From Carboxylicivirga caseinilyticus (GTDB lineage Bacteria; Bacteroidota; Bacteroidia; Bacteroidales; Marinilabiliaceae), in contig JAFMVE010000048.1 in the NCBI GenBank assembly GCA_025499705.1, positions 1 to 46,767 on the forward strand: DNA of 46,767 nucleotides, in the 5' to 3' direction. Made by a program: the position numbers and the translations under genes. The notes under the pieces are model-generated. The model searched no databases, had not been told where the DNA came from, and saw only the letters and a program-made list of their open reading frames with translations. Below, in pieces: positions 32,986-40,879 of this stretch; the first letter of the stretch is position 1, and the number at the start of each line of letters is the position of its first letter.

Positions 32986-33426
32986 ATGTTTGAATCAGGA
33001 TATTTAGCACTTTTTTTAGCTTCTTTTCTGGCTGCAACCGTGGTTCCTTTCAGTTCAGAAGCCATATTATCAGGAATGCTGGCAACGGGTTATGATTTAT
33101 ATTTGAGTCTGGCATTGGCAACATTGGGTAATTGGTTAGGAGGATTGAGTTCGTATTATATTGGATGGTTAGGTAAAACGGAGTGGATCGAAAAATATCT
33201 GAGAATTAAACACGAGCAGATTGTTAAAAATCAAAACAAGATTGCCGGTAAGGAATTGTGGATCTCTTTTTTTTGTTGGTTGCCGGGCGTTGGTGACGTG
33301 CTGGCTGTTCTTTTGGGCCTATTAAAAGTAAATGTGTGGAATGCTGCTATTGGCATGTTGCTCGGAAAGCTTGTGCGATATATAATATGGGCATTACTGA
33401 CTCTTAAGGTAATTGAATTGTTTTGA
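32986..33426 (+). CDS. YqaA/DedA-family membrane protein
   Basis: The 146-residue protein is a short member of the DedA/SNARE-associated group. It has ATVVPFSSEAILSGML (about 17-32), a GNWLGGLSSYYIGW segment (about 48-61), and the FFCWLPGVGDVLAVLLGLLKV core (about 95-115), with about four membrane helices. DedA relatives move or flip phospholipid carriers and support membrane integrity; YqaA itself is poorly studied. It is a single gene upstream of trpS with its own promoter. Confidence 0.85.
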   Translation: MFESGYLALFLASFLAATVVPFSSEAILSGMLATGYDLYLSLALATLGNWLGGLSSYYIGWLGKTEWIEKYLRIKHEQIVKNQNKIAGKELWISFFCWLPGVGDVLAVLLGLLKVNVWNAAIGMLLGKLVRYIIWALLTLKVIELF

Positions 33427-33616
33427 TTACTTATAAATCACATCAGTAATATAAATTCTTAGAAAGCTTTTGAGGAAGTCTTCTTAATTTTTATCATTTT
33501 TGTGCCTGTTTTAAAAATGATTAATAGTTTTTCGGACTTATTCGAAGCTTTAAAAGATACAGTCAGCCGAAGAAATTGTATGTTGTTTCTAAGTTGATTT
33601 TAATTGATTGAATGTT

Positions 33617-34702
33617 ATGACAATAGAAAAAACTGAAGGAATCAGTAATTCATCGTTTGATATTGCTGTACAAAAAAGCCATGCGTTGGAAGCTGATTTG
33701 CAATTGAATCCTCAAAAACATCGTGTGCTAACAGGTGATCGCCCAACAGGAAATCTTCATATCGGCCATTATTTTGGATCATTGCAAAATCGTGTTCGTT
33801 TGCAAAATATGGGAGTTGAGACTTTTATTGTTATTGCAGATTATCAGGTTTTAACTGACCGGGATGTTTTTAAAGATATTTCGAAGTTTGTGTTGGAATT
33901 AACCATCGATTATCTGGCTTGTGGTTTGGATCCTCACAAATTTAAAACACATATTTTTCCGCATAGCCATATCCCTGAATTAAACCAGTTATTGGTACCT
34001 TTTCTTTCATTGGTTTCAAATGCAGAGTTGAGTAAGAACCCAACAATTAAGGAAGAAATTCAGGCATCAGGACAAAATGTGATTAATGCTGGTATGTATA
34101 CTTATCCTGTTCATCAGGCAGCTGATATCCTTTTCTGTAAAAGTGATGTGGTTCCGGTAGGGAAAGATCAGTTACCACATATTGAATTGACTCGTAATAT
34201 TGCCAAGCGATTCAATAAAAAATTCAAATCTCGCGTATTTCGTGAACCTACAGGTTTATTGAGTGAAACTCCAATGATTCTAGGTTTAGATGGTGGTCAG
34301 AAGATGAGTAAAAGTAGAAATAATACCATCATGATTAAGGCCACTGAAGATGAAACTTTGAAAGCGGTTAAATCAGCCAAAACGGATTCAGAAAGATTGA
34401 TTACATATGATCCTGATAATCGTCCTGAAGTTGCCAATTTGTTGAGAATTGCAGCATTGGCATCAGGTGGTTCTCCTGAGCAACTGGCTGCTGAAATCGG
34501 AGATCAGGGAGCTGGTAAATTGAAGCAGGTGGTTACAGAATCTATTAACGAACATTTTCGTGAGATTCGTCAACGTCGCACACAGCTAGAGAGTAATCTT
34601 GATTTTGTAAAAGGGATATTAAGAGAAGGTATTTCGGAAGCACGAGGTGTTGCACAAGCTACTCTTGAAGAAGTAAGAGCCGCAATGAATATGGAAATTT
34701 AA
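33617..34702 (+). CDS. trpS: Tryptophanyl-tRNA synthetase
   Basis: TrpS charges tRNA-Trp. The class I signatures are present: HIGH in GNLHIGHYFGS and KMSKS in GGQKMSKSRNN (near 229-233 of this start), plus the Trp-site segment with NAGMYTYPVHQAADILF. From the ATG at 33617 the protein has 361 residues, about 35 more at the N-terminus than the usual start just before LTGDRPTGNLHIGH. No closer in-frame ATG exists, so either the extension is real or a TTG further in is used. A frame start at 33608 is a TTG. An intrinsic terminator follows. Confidence 0.94.
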   Translation: MTIEKTEGISNSSFDIAVQKSHALEADLQLNPQKHRVLTGDRPTGNLHIGHYFGSLQNRVRLQNMGVETFIVIADYQVLTDRDVFKDISKFVLELTIDYLACGLDPHKFKTHIFPHSHIPELNQLLVPFLSLVSNAELSKNPTIKEEIQASGQNVINAGMYTYPVHQAADILFCKSDVVPVGKDQLPHIELTRNIAKRFNKKFKSRVFREPTGLLSETPMILGLDGGQKMSKSRNNTIMIKATEDETLKAVKSAKTDSERLITYDPDNRPEVANLLRIAALASGGSPEQLAAEIGDQGAGKLKQVVTESINEHFREIRQRRTQLESNLDFVKGILREGISEARGVAQATLEEVRAAMNMEI

Positions 34703-34731
34703 AAGATTATTCTTGTATAGAATATAGAAAG

Positions 34732-34758
34732 AAGGGAGGCAGATGCTTCCCTTTTTTT
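34732..34758 (+). terminator. Intrinsic terminator of trpS
   Basis: AAGGGAGGC (34732-34740) pairs with GCTTCCCTT (34745-34753), with one G-T pair, around AGAT, followed by a T-run. Confidence 0.88.
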
Positions 34759-34793
34759 ATTGCGCTAAAATGGGATTTAATAAAAATTTAACC

Positions 34794-34837
34794 TGACGTA
34801 TTTGTACGTCATAAATAATTGACGTATTTTTACGTCA
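34794..34837 (+). promoter_or_regulatory. ars promoter with two ArsR-type operators
   Basis: Two 18-bp palindromes, TGACGTATTTGTACGTCA (34794-34811) and TGACGTATTTTTACGTCA (34820-34837), differ at one base and are 26 bases apart. The first contains the TTTG of a -33 box (34801-34804) and the second the TATTTTTA -7 box (34825-34832), 20 bases apart. Each operator therefore covers one promoter element. The arsR ATG follows 12 bases later. Confidence 0.85.
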
Positions 34838-34849
34838 AAATTAAGAATT

Positions 34850-35182
34850 ATGGCAGAAGCAAAATTTCAGTTATTTGATGACGATTTGCAGGAGCTGGCT
34901 CAGCTTTTTAAAGCTTTGGGGCATCCGGCACGATTGCAGATTCTTAAATTTCTGGCATCAAAAAATGCCTGTTTCACTGGTGATATAACAGAGGAGTTGC
35001 CATTAGGGCGAACAACTGTCAATCAGCATCTGAATGAACTTAAGAAAGCAAATTTGATTCAGGGTTCTGTTCAGGGAGTAAAAACCAACTATTGTGTAAA
35101 TGTCTCAGAGATAAGAAAATTGGAAGCCTTGGGAAAGGATTTTTTTGATGGTTTAAATACAATTGAATGTACAGATTGTTAA
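34850..35182 (+). CDS. arsR: ArsR-family arsenic-responsive repressor
   Basis: The 110-residue winged-helix protein has the ArsR pattern: LFKALGHPARLQILKFL (19-35), then the recognition helix in LGRTTVNQHLNELKKANLI (52-70) and the wing GSVQGVKTNYCV. It would repress its own operon until arsenite binds. The classical metal motif ELCVCDL of helix 3 is absent. The cysteines are C41, C82, C107 and C110, the last two at the very C-terminus (ECTDC), so the arsenite site is probably of the C-terminal type. It heads arsR-arsC-arsM-acr3 and is preceded by two matching palindromes. Confidence 0.92.
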   Translation: MAEAKFQLFDDDLQELAQLFKALGHPARLQILKFLASKNACFTGDITEELPLGRTTVNQHLNELKKANLIQGSVQGVKTNYCVNVSEIRKLEALGKDFFDGLNTIECTDC

Positions 35183-35206
35183 TTGAAATAAAATAATCAG
35201 AATATT

Positions 35207-35629
35207 ATGAAAGTATTGATTTTATGCACAGGTAACAGTTGTCGAAGCCAAATGGCTCATGGTTTTTTACAGTCGTTCGACAAGAATCTGCAGGTTTTCT
35301 CGGCCGGAACAGAAGCTTCTGGTAAACTTAATGCGAAAGCCGTTCAGGTAATGAGCGAAATAGGTATTGATATCAGTGGACATACCAGTGATTCTGTTTC
35401 AAAGTATCTGGATGAAGAATGGGATTTTGTGATAACAGTTTGTGGCGGAGCCAACGAAAGCTGTCCTGCATTTATCGGAAAGGTTAAAAACAGAGTGCAC
35501 ATTGGATTTGACGATCCATCTCATGCCGAAGGAACAGATGAATTTATCATGAGTGAGTTTCATCGTGTTCGAGATGAGATTAAAGAACAGTTTTATCAGT
35601 TCTACTTAGAAAATATGAAAGGTAAATAA
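35207..35629 (+). CDS. arsC: Arsenate reductase, low-molecular-weight phosphatase type
   Basis: The 140-residue enzyme reduces arsenate to arsenite using a cysteine relay recharged by thioredoxin. The P-loop CTGNSCRS (7-14) supplies C7 and R13; C79 and C86 in VCGGANESC are the relay pair; FDDPSHAEGTD (101-111) holds the catalytic Asp. This is the pI258-type fold, not the glutaredoxin-linked E. coli type. It follows arsR by 24 bases and precedes arsM by 14, in one operon. Confidence 0.94.
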   Translation: MKVLILCTGNSCRSQMAHGFLQSFDKNLQVFSAGTEASGKLNAKAVQVMSEIGIDISGHTSDSVSKYLDEEWDFVITVCGGANESCPAFIGKVKNRVHIGFDDPSHAEGTDEFIMSEFHRVRDEIKEQFYQFYLENMKGK

Positions 35630-35643
35630 CTTAATTTCAAACG

Positions 35644-36447
35644 ATGAAACCAGAGGATTTAAAGTTAATTGTTCAGGAAAAATACGGTGAAATTGCACAT
35701 CAAAGCAGAGACTTTAATGCAGGTTCGTGTTGTGGAAGTACGGGATGTTGCGATACTGTTGATTATAGCATCTTTGCCGATAGTTACGACCAGCTTGACG
35801 GATATAATCCTGATGCTGACCTTGGTTTGGGTTGTGGTTTGCCAACTCAGTATGCCGGAATCAATCAGGGCGATTCAGTATTGGATTTAGGAAGCGGTGC
35901 TGGTAATGATTGTTTTGTTGCCCGTCAGTTGGTTGGCGAAGAAGGTATGGTAACAGGAATTGACTTTACCGATGAGATGCTGAAGAAAGCAAAAGCCAAT
36001 GCCTCCAAGCTTAATTTTAACAATGTTGAGTTTGTAAAGGGTGATATTGAAGAGATGCCACTTCCGGATAATAACTTCAATGTGGTTATCAGTAATTGTG
36101 TTTTAAACCTGGTTCCTGATAAGAAAAAAGCCTTTTCTGAAATATATCGCGTACTGAAACCTGGAGGTCATTTTTCTATTTCGGATGTAGTGCTCGAAGG
36201 TGAATTACCTGCTGATTTGCAAAGTGCAGCAGAGATGTATGCAGGATGTGTGTCAGGAGCCATTCAAAAAGAGGATTATCTGCAGGTGATTAAGGATGTT
36301 GGTTTTAAATCAGTTCAAATCAAAAAGGAAAAAGTGATTACTGTACCGGATGAAATACTTTTAAAGTATATTTCTCAAAATGAAATTGAGAATTTGAAAG
36401 CAAAAGGGACCGGTATTTTTAGTATTACAGTTGTTGGCACCAAATAA
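35644..36447 (+). CDS. arsM: Arsenite S-adenosylmethionine methyltransferase
   Basis: ArsM methylates arsenite to methylated, partly volatile products. The 267-residue protein has the Rossmann SAM motif DLGSGAGND (81-89) and D135 in [10 protein letters not shown]. The arsenite-binding cysteines are C64 in GLGCGLP, C152 in SNCVLNLVP and C202 in YAGCVSGA. Two CC pairs (29-30, 35-36) lie near the N-terminus, where the family has an additional cysteine. The gene ends 2 bases before acr3. Confidence 0.93.
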   Translation: MKPEDLKLIVQEKYGEIAHQSRDFNAGSCCGSTGCCDTVDYSIFADSYDQLDGYNPDADLGLGCGLPTQYAGINQGDSVLDLGSGAGNDCFVARQLVGEEGMVTGIDFTDEMLKKAKANASKLNFNNVEFVKGDIEEMPLPDNNFNVVISNCVLNLVPDKKKAFSEIYRVLKPGGHFSISDVVLEGELPADLQSAAEMYAGCVSGAIQKEDYLQVIKDVGFKSVQIKKEKVITVPDEILLKYISQNEIENLKAKGTGIFSITVVGTK

Positions 36448-36449
36448 CT

Positions 36450-37478
36450 ATGGGACAGAAAAAGCAAATTGGTTTCTTTGAGAAGTATCTTACTCTTTGG
36501 GTTGCTTTATGCATTGTAGCAGGTATTACTATTGGTCATTTTTTAGGTGATACAGTTAATGTGCTGAGCGGTTTTGAGATTTCCGGAGTAAATGTATTGG
36601 TGGCTGTTTTAGTTTGGCTGATGATTTACCCGATGATGCTTCAGGTGGATTTTAGCAGTATTAAAAATGTTGGAAAAAGACCTAAAGGTTTGATGCTAAC
36701 TCTAGTGGTTAATTGGTTGATAAAGCCTTTTACCATGGCATTTTTTGCCTGGATATTCTTTGATAAGTTATATGCGGCTTATATCGATCCATCACAGGCA
36801 GGTGAATATATTGCGGGAGCCATTCTGTTAGGTGCTGCTCCTTGCACAGCAATGGTTTTTGTGTGGTCGTACCTCACCGATGGCGATCCGAACTATACGT
36901 TAGTTCAGGTATCTGTTAACGATCTTATTATTCTGGTGGCATTTGTTCCCATTGTCGGCTTATTGCTTGGGATCACCAATGTGAGTATACCATATGATAC
37001 GCTGGTTGTAAGTGTTGTAGTTTTTGTGGTAGTGCCTTTATTGGCAGGCTCTATTACGAACAGAATGCTTATCAAAAGAAAAGGAAAAGAGTGGTTTACT
37101 GATACGTTTCTTCCGAAATTTAAACCGGTAAGTATTGTTGCACTTTTAGCTACGTTGGTTTTGCTCTTTGCTTTTCAGGGACATAACATTGTGAAGGAGC
37201 CTTTTATTATTCTTTTGGTTGCGATACCGTTGGTGCTTCAAACCTACTTTATCTTTTTTATAGCATGGTTTGGAGGACGAAAATTAAAATTACCTCATGC
37301 AATTTGTTCTCCAGCATCGATGATTGGAGCGAGTAACTTTTTTGAACTTGCAGTGGCAGTTGCAATTGCTTTGTTCGGATTACATTCACCAGCTGCATTG
37401 GTAACAGTTGTTGGGGTGTTGGTTGAGGTGCCTGTGATGTTATCTTTGGTAGCCTTGGCCAACCGTTGGAAATATTAA
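36450..37478 (+). CDS. ACR3-family arsenite efflux transporter
   Basis: The 342-residue protein has about ten membrane helices and the Acr3 hallmark [15 protein letters not shown] with the essential C132, plus [24 protein letters not shown] in helix 9 with its conserved Glu. It expels arsenite across the inner membrane, driven by the proton gradient. It is the last gene of the arsenic operon, starting 2 bases after arsM. No ArsA ATPase gene is present, so it works alone. No terminator is evident downstream; only a 7-bp AGTAGTT/AACTACT hairpin near 37505-37529 is seen. Confidence 0.95.
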   Translation: MGQKKQIGFFEKYLTLWVALCIVAGITIGHFLGDTVNVLSGFEISGVNVLVAVLVWLMIYPMMLQVDFSSIKNVGKRPKGLMLTLVVNWLIKPFTMAFFAWIFFDKLYAAYIDPSQAGEYIAGAILLGAAPCTAMVFVWSYLTDGDPNYTLVQVSVNDLIILVAFVPIVGLLLGITNVSIPYDTLVVSVVVFVVVPLLAGSITNRMLIKRKGKEWFTDTFLPKFKPVSIVALLATLVLLFAFQGHNIVKEPFIILLVAIPLVLQTYFIFFIAWFGGRKLKLPHAICSPASMIGASNFFELAVAVAIALFGLHSPAALVTVVGVLVEVPVMLSLVALANRWKY

Positions 37479-37676
37479 GAAGAAAAGATTGATAGTATTT
37501 AGTAAGTAGTTTAAATGTAGAGAACTACTGACTATGACTTCAAACAATTTGAGAGATTATTTTGTAACCATTGAATTATCTTCAACTCTCAAACTTCGGA
37601 GTGAAAGCTTAGGACATTGATGAACAATCTTTCGTTTTTTGTCTTTTATCTATTTCTGAATGATTATTTTTGCATC

Positions 37677-38063
37677 ATGATTTATTTAGTATTAGGTATC
37701 GTCTTAGCCTTGGTTGTGGCGGTGGTTTTTTCACGTAAATCCAAACCGGGGGAGGAAGAGAAGAAAGTGGAGGTGCCCGATGATTGTTGTGGTGCCCATG
37801 AAGTTTGTGAAGCCGATAGTTTACTAAGTGCTGATGGTAAAGCCGAATACTTCGAAGATGAAGAATTAGACAACTACAAGAGTAAAGCAGCAGATAGTTA
37901 TACCGACGAACAGATAGAGGAATTCAGAGATGTTCTTTTTACTTTGAAAGAACGGGAAGTAGCTGGCTGGTTAAAGAGTTTGCAGGCACGAAATATCAAT
38001 CCTCCTGAGATAATCAGAGAAGAAGCCTTGATGATTGTAGCGGAAAGAAGATTTGTCAATTGA
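37677..38063 (+). CDS. Small membrane-anchored protein with a CCGAHEVC motif
   Basis: The 128-residue protein has one N-terminal membrane helix (2-18), a basic/acidic linker, a cysteine-histidine motif DDCCGAHEVCE (about 35-45), an acidic region, and a helical C-terminal half ending EEALMIVAERRFVN. Proteins of this shape occur in Bacteroidota and are sometimes labelled phospholipase, with no motif that would support that name. The Cys/His group could bind a metal. The frame extends upstream to TTG/ATG at 37617-37622; the later ATG puts the membrane helix at the start. It is not clearly in an operon. Confidence 0.7.
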   Translation: MIYLVLGIVLALVVAVVFSRKSKPGEEEKKVEVPDDCCGAHEVCEADSLLSADGKAEYFEDEELDNYKSKAADSYTDEQIEEFRDVLFTLKEREVAGWLKSLQARNINPPEIIREEALMIVAERRFVN

Positions 38064-38099
38064 TAAATTAACCAATTGTTTATTTGTGTAATTGCCTAA

Positions 38100-38136
38100 T
38101 TGTTGAGTTGTTATTTTCAACTTAACAACTCAACAA
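38100..38136. repeat. REP-like perfect stem-loop
   Basis: TTGTTGAGTTGTTA (38100-38113) and TAACAACTCAACAA (38123-38136) form a perfect 14-bp stem with a 9-base loop and no T-run. The same GAGTTGTT/AACAACTC core is found in the repeat at 27979-28124. Confidence 0.65.
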
Positions 38137-38186
38137 ATGCTCATCTTAACAATCATAAATCACAATATATATCATTTTCATGAAGA

Positions 38187-38229
38187 GAGAAAAGCTGTAT
38201 CTTGAAATCCAATTCAAAATACAGTTCTC
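38187..38229 (+). promoter_or_regulatory. 5' UTR hairpin touching the start codon of the aminopeptidase P gene
   Basis: GAGAA (38187-38191) pairs with TTCTC (38225-38229), CTGTAT (38195-38200) with ATACAG (38219-38224), and TTGAA (38202-38206) with TTCAA (38213-38217), leaving a 6-base loop. The stem ends at the base before the ATG, so it could hide or frame the ribosome site. Confidence 0.5.
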
Positions 38230-39624
38230 ATGTTTTCAAAAGATGTATATATAAATCGTAGGAAAAAGCTGCAATCTAAAGTTGAATCAGGTATCATCCT
38301 GATGTTGGGTAACAACGACTCACCTATGAACTATGCTGATAATGTATATCATTTCCGTCAGGATAGTACTTTCTTATATTTTTTCGGAATTGATTTGCAG
38401 AATCATGCTGCCATTATCGATATTGATAATAACAAGGAATATTTGTTTGGAGACGATATTTCATTAGGTCACATAATCTGGATGGGACCTCAACCTACCA
38501 TGGAAGAAAAAGCATTTCAGGTTGGCGTTGAGAATGTAAGATCTATGTCAGATTTGTCAAAGATGGTGAATGATGCGATAAAGCAAGGACGAAAGGTTCA
38601 TTTTACGCCTCCATATCGTGGTGAAAACATTATGTGGATGAGCGATTTGTTGGATGTACATCATTCCAAAGTCAAAGAGATGGCCTCACTGGAACTGACC
38701 AAAGCCTGTATTAATATAAGATCAGTGAAAGAGGTGTGCGAGATTGAAGAGATGGAGCGTCATATGGCTACAGCATACAAAATGCATACAACGGCCATGA
38801 AAATGGCTCACGATGGAGTTAGTGAGCAAGAGATAAGTGGCGCTTTGGAAGGAGTTTCGATGTCAGGTGGTGGAATTGTTTCATTCCCTATCATTTGTAG
38901 TAAGCGTGGAGAGACGCTTCATAATCATTATCACGGAAATATATTACAAAAGGGTGATTTACTCTTGGTGGATGCAGGAAGTGAATCGCCTCTTCATTAT
39001 GCAACTGATCATACCCGAACAACCGCAGTAGGAGGTAAATATTCGCAACGACAGAAGGAGGTATATGAAATAGTATTAGCCGCCAATAACATAGCCCGCG
39101 AAGCAACAAAACCAGGTGTTACCTATAAAGAGTGTCATTTGATTGCCGCACGGGTTATTGCTTCAGGATTGAAAGACCTGGGATTAATGAAAGGTGATGT
39201 GGATGACGCTGTTGCTCAGGGAGCGCATGCTATGTTTTTTCCTCATGGATTGGGGCATATGCTGGGACTTGATGTACATGACATGGAAGACTACAATGAT
39301 ACACTTGTGGGGTATATGGATGAAATGGAACGGAGCACTCAGTTTGGTTTATCTGCATTACGTTTAGGACGTACTTTGGAGAAAAACTGGGTTGTAACCA
39401 ACGAACCCGGTATTTATTTTATTCCAGCTTTAATTGATACCTGGAGGACCGAAGGTAAGTTTAAGGATTTTATCAATTACGACAAGGTAGAGAGTTACAA
39501 AGATTTTGGTGGAATACGTCTTGAAGATGATATTCTATTAACTGACGATGGCTGCAGAATTTTGGGAGAACGCATTCCTATCACAATTGATGATGTTGAA
39601 GCTGTGGTGCAGGGCAAAGTTTAA
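38230..39624 (+). CDS. Aminopeptidase P family metallopeptidase (M24B)
   Basis: The enzyme removes the N-terminal residue from peptides with proline second. The 464-residue protein has an N-terminal creatinase-like domain (1-170) and a C-terminal pita-bread domain with the five metal ligands in order: the two Asp of LLVDAGSESPLHYATDHTRT, the His of FFPHGLGHMLGLDVHD, the Glu of VTNEPGIYF and the Glu of GGIRLEDD. It lacks a signal peptide and should be cytoplasmic. It is preceded by a hairpin at the start codon and followed by a terminator, so it is a single gene. Confidence 0.93.
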   Translation: MFSKDVYINRRKKLQSKVESGIILMLGNNDSPMNYADNVYHFRQDSTFLYFFGIDLQNHAAIIDIDNNKEYLFGDDISLGHIIWMGPQPTMEEKAFQVGVENVRSMSDLSKMVNDAIKQGRKVHFTPPYRGENIMWMSDLLDVHHSKVKEMASLELTKACINIRSVKEVCEIEEMERHMATAYKMHTTAMKMAHDGVSEQEISGALEGVSMSGGGIVSFPIICSKRGETLHNHYHGNILQKGDLLLVDAGSESPLHYATDHTRTTAVGGKYSQRQKEVYEIVLAANNIAREATKPGVTYKECHLIAARVIASGLKDLGLMKGDVDDAVAQGAHAMFFPHGLGHMLGLDVHDMEDYNDTLVGYMDEMERSTQFGLSALRLGRTLEKNWVVTNEPGIYFIPALIDTWRTEGKFKDFINYDKVESYKDFGGIRLEDDILLTDDGCRILGERIPITIDDVEAVVQGKV

Positions 39625-39661
39625 GATTAAAATGTTCAGTTTAAAAAAATAACTATATTTG

Positions 39662-39689
39662 AATGAGCTCTGTACAGAGCTCATTTTTT
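39662..39689 (+). terminator. Intrinsic terminator of the aminopeptidase P gene
   Basis: AATGAGCTCTG (39662-39672) and CAGAGCTCATT (39675-39685) are exactly complementary and a T-run follows. A TATATTTG (39654-39661) directly precedes it and is a chance or overlapping -7 match, since a transcript from it would start inside the hairpin. Confidence 0.82.
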
Positions 39690-39714
39690 ATCTGATTAAC
39701 CTAAATTATTACGA

Positions 39715-40815
39715 ATGACACGAATTTTGTATTTGTTTATTGGGCTGATATTGATTGGAAATATCAGTGCCCAGGAAAAAGCTAAATTTGAATTTACCAA
39801 TATTTACGATATCAAAGCTACTCCTGTAAAAAGTCAGGGTAATACGGGTACATGTTGGGCATTTAGTACCACTTCATTTATCGAATCTGAAATAATTAGA
39901 TTAGGTGGACCCGAACAGGATTTGTCAGAAATGTACTTTGTTCGTTATGTTTACCCTAAAAAAGCTCAGAAATATGTGATGCTTCATGGTATGGGGAATT
40001 TTAGTCAGGGTGGATTGGCTCATGATGTAATGAATTGCATCCGAAATTATGGTATGGCCACTGAAGATGCTTACCCTGGACGAAAAGATATAAACCAGCC
40101 ACATAATCATACTGAGTTGGAATCATCACAAAAAGTATTACTTGATAATTTTATTGAACAGCGTAAGGCTGAGCCTAGTCCAGTATGGTATGAGGTACTT
40201 GCAGGTGTTTTAGATCCATATCTGGGAAAAGTTCCTGAAAAAGTAGAAGGAGTTACTCCACAAGAATTTGCCACAAAGATGAAGATCAATCCGGATGATT
40301 ACGTAGAATTAACATCTTACACGCATTATCCATTATATCAGCAATCTGATCTAGAAATACCTGATAATTGGGCACATGAAAGATATTATAACGTGACATT
40401 GGATGAATTGATTGAAGTTATGAATAATGCCTTGTCTAATGGCTATTCTATTGCCTGGGATGGAGATGTAAGTGAGAAATTTTTCTCGCATAAAAATGGA
40501 GTTGCCTTGGTTCCTGTAGATCAAAGTAAAGGTTTTCAACCTCAGGAAGAAAAAGAGATTACTCCGGAAATCCGTCAAGAGGCATTTATGTCATGGCAAT
40601 CAACCGATGATCATCTGATGCATTTAACTGGAATGGCTAAAGATCAGAATGGGAAAGTTTATTATACTACAAAAAACAGCTGGGGTGAAAAAAGTAATGC
40701 CTTTGGAGGGTATTTGTATATGTCGGAGAGTTATGTGAGATTACATACAGTTTCTGTGATGGTTCATAAAGATGCCTTGCCTAAAGCAATTGCAAAGAAG
40801 TTAGCATTGAACTAA
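39715..40815 (+). CDS. Secreted C1B cysteine peptidase (PepC/bleomycin hydrolase-like)
   Basis: The 366-residue protein has a signal peptide (about 1-19, ending ISAQ), so unlike cytoplasmic PepC it should act in the periplasm or outside. The papain-type active site is complete: Q41 and C47 in SQGNTGTCWAFST, H300 in DDHLMHLTGMAKD and N321 in TTKNSWGE. The insertion between them (about 125-220) is typical of the C1B group. It probably trims peptides as an aminopeptidase. It stands alone between two terminators. Confidence 0.9.
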   Translation: MTRILYLFIGLILIGNISAQEKAKFEFTNIYDIKATPVKSQGNTGTCWAFSTTSFIESEIIRLGGPEQDLSEMYFVRYVYPKKAQKYVMLHGMGNFSQGGLAHDVMNCIRNYGMATEDAYPGRKDINQPHNHTELESSQKVLLDNFIEQRKAEPSPVWYEVLAGVLDPYLGKVPEKVEGVTPQEFATKMKINPDDYVELTSYTHYPLYQQSDLEIPDNWAHERYYNVTLDELIEVMNNALSNGYSIAWDGDVSEKFFSHKNGVALVPVDQSKGFQPQEEKEITPEIRQEAFMSWQSTDDHLMHLTGMAKDQNGKVYYTTKNSWGEKSNAFGGYLYMSESYVRLHTVSVMVHKDALPKAIAKKLALN

Positions 40816-40832
40816 TAATATGTATATAAAAG

Positions 40833-40867
40833 AAAGCCGGAGATCAAAAGATTATCCGGCTTTTTTA
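40833..40867 (+). terminator. Intrinsic terminator of the C1 peptidase gene
   Basis: AAAGCCGGA (40833-40841) pairs with TCCGGCTTT (40855-40863), followed by a T-run. It lies 13 bases before the convergent dehydrogenase stop. Confidence 0.85.
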
Positions 40868-40879
40868 TGTTGACTATAG

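Noticed and set aside
39654-39661. TATATTTG as a promoter for the C1 peptidase gene
   Set aside because: It directly abuts a perfect terminator hairpin, so the transcript would start within the hairpin, and no -33 box is seen.
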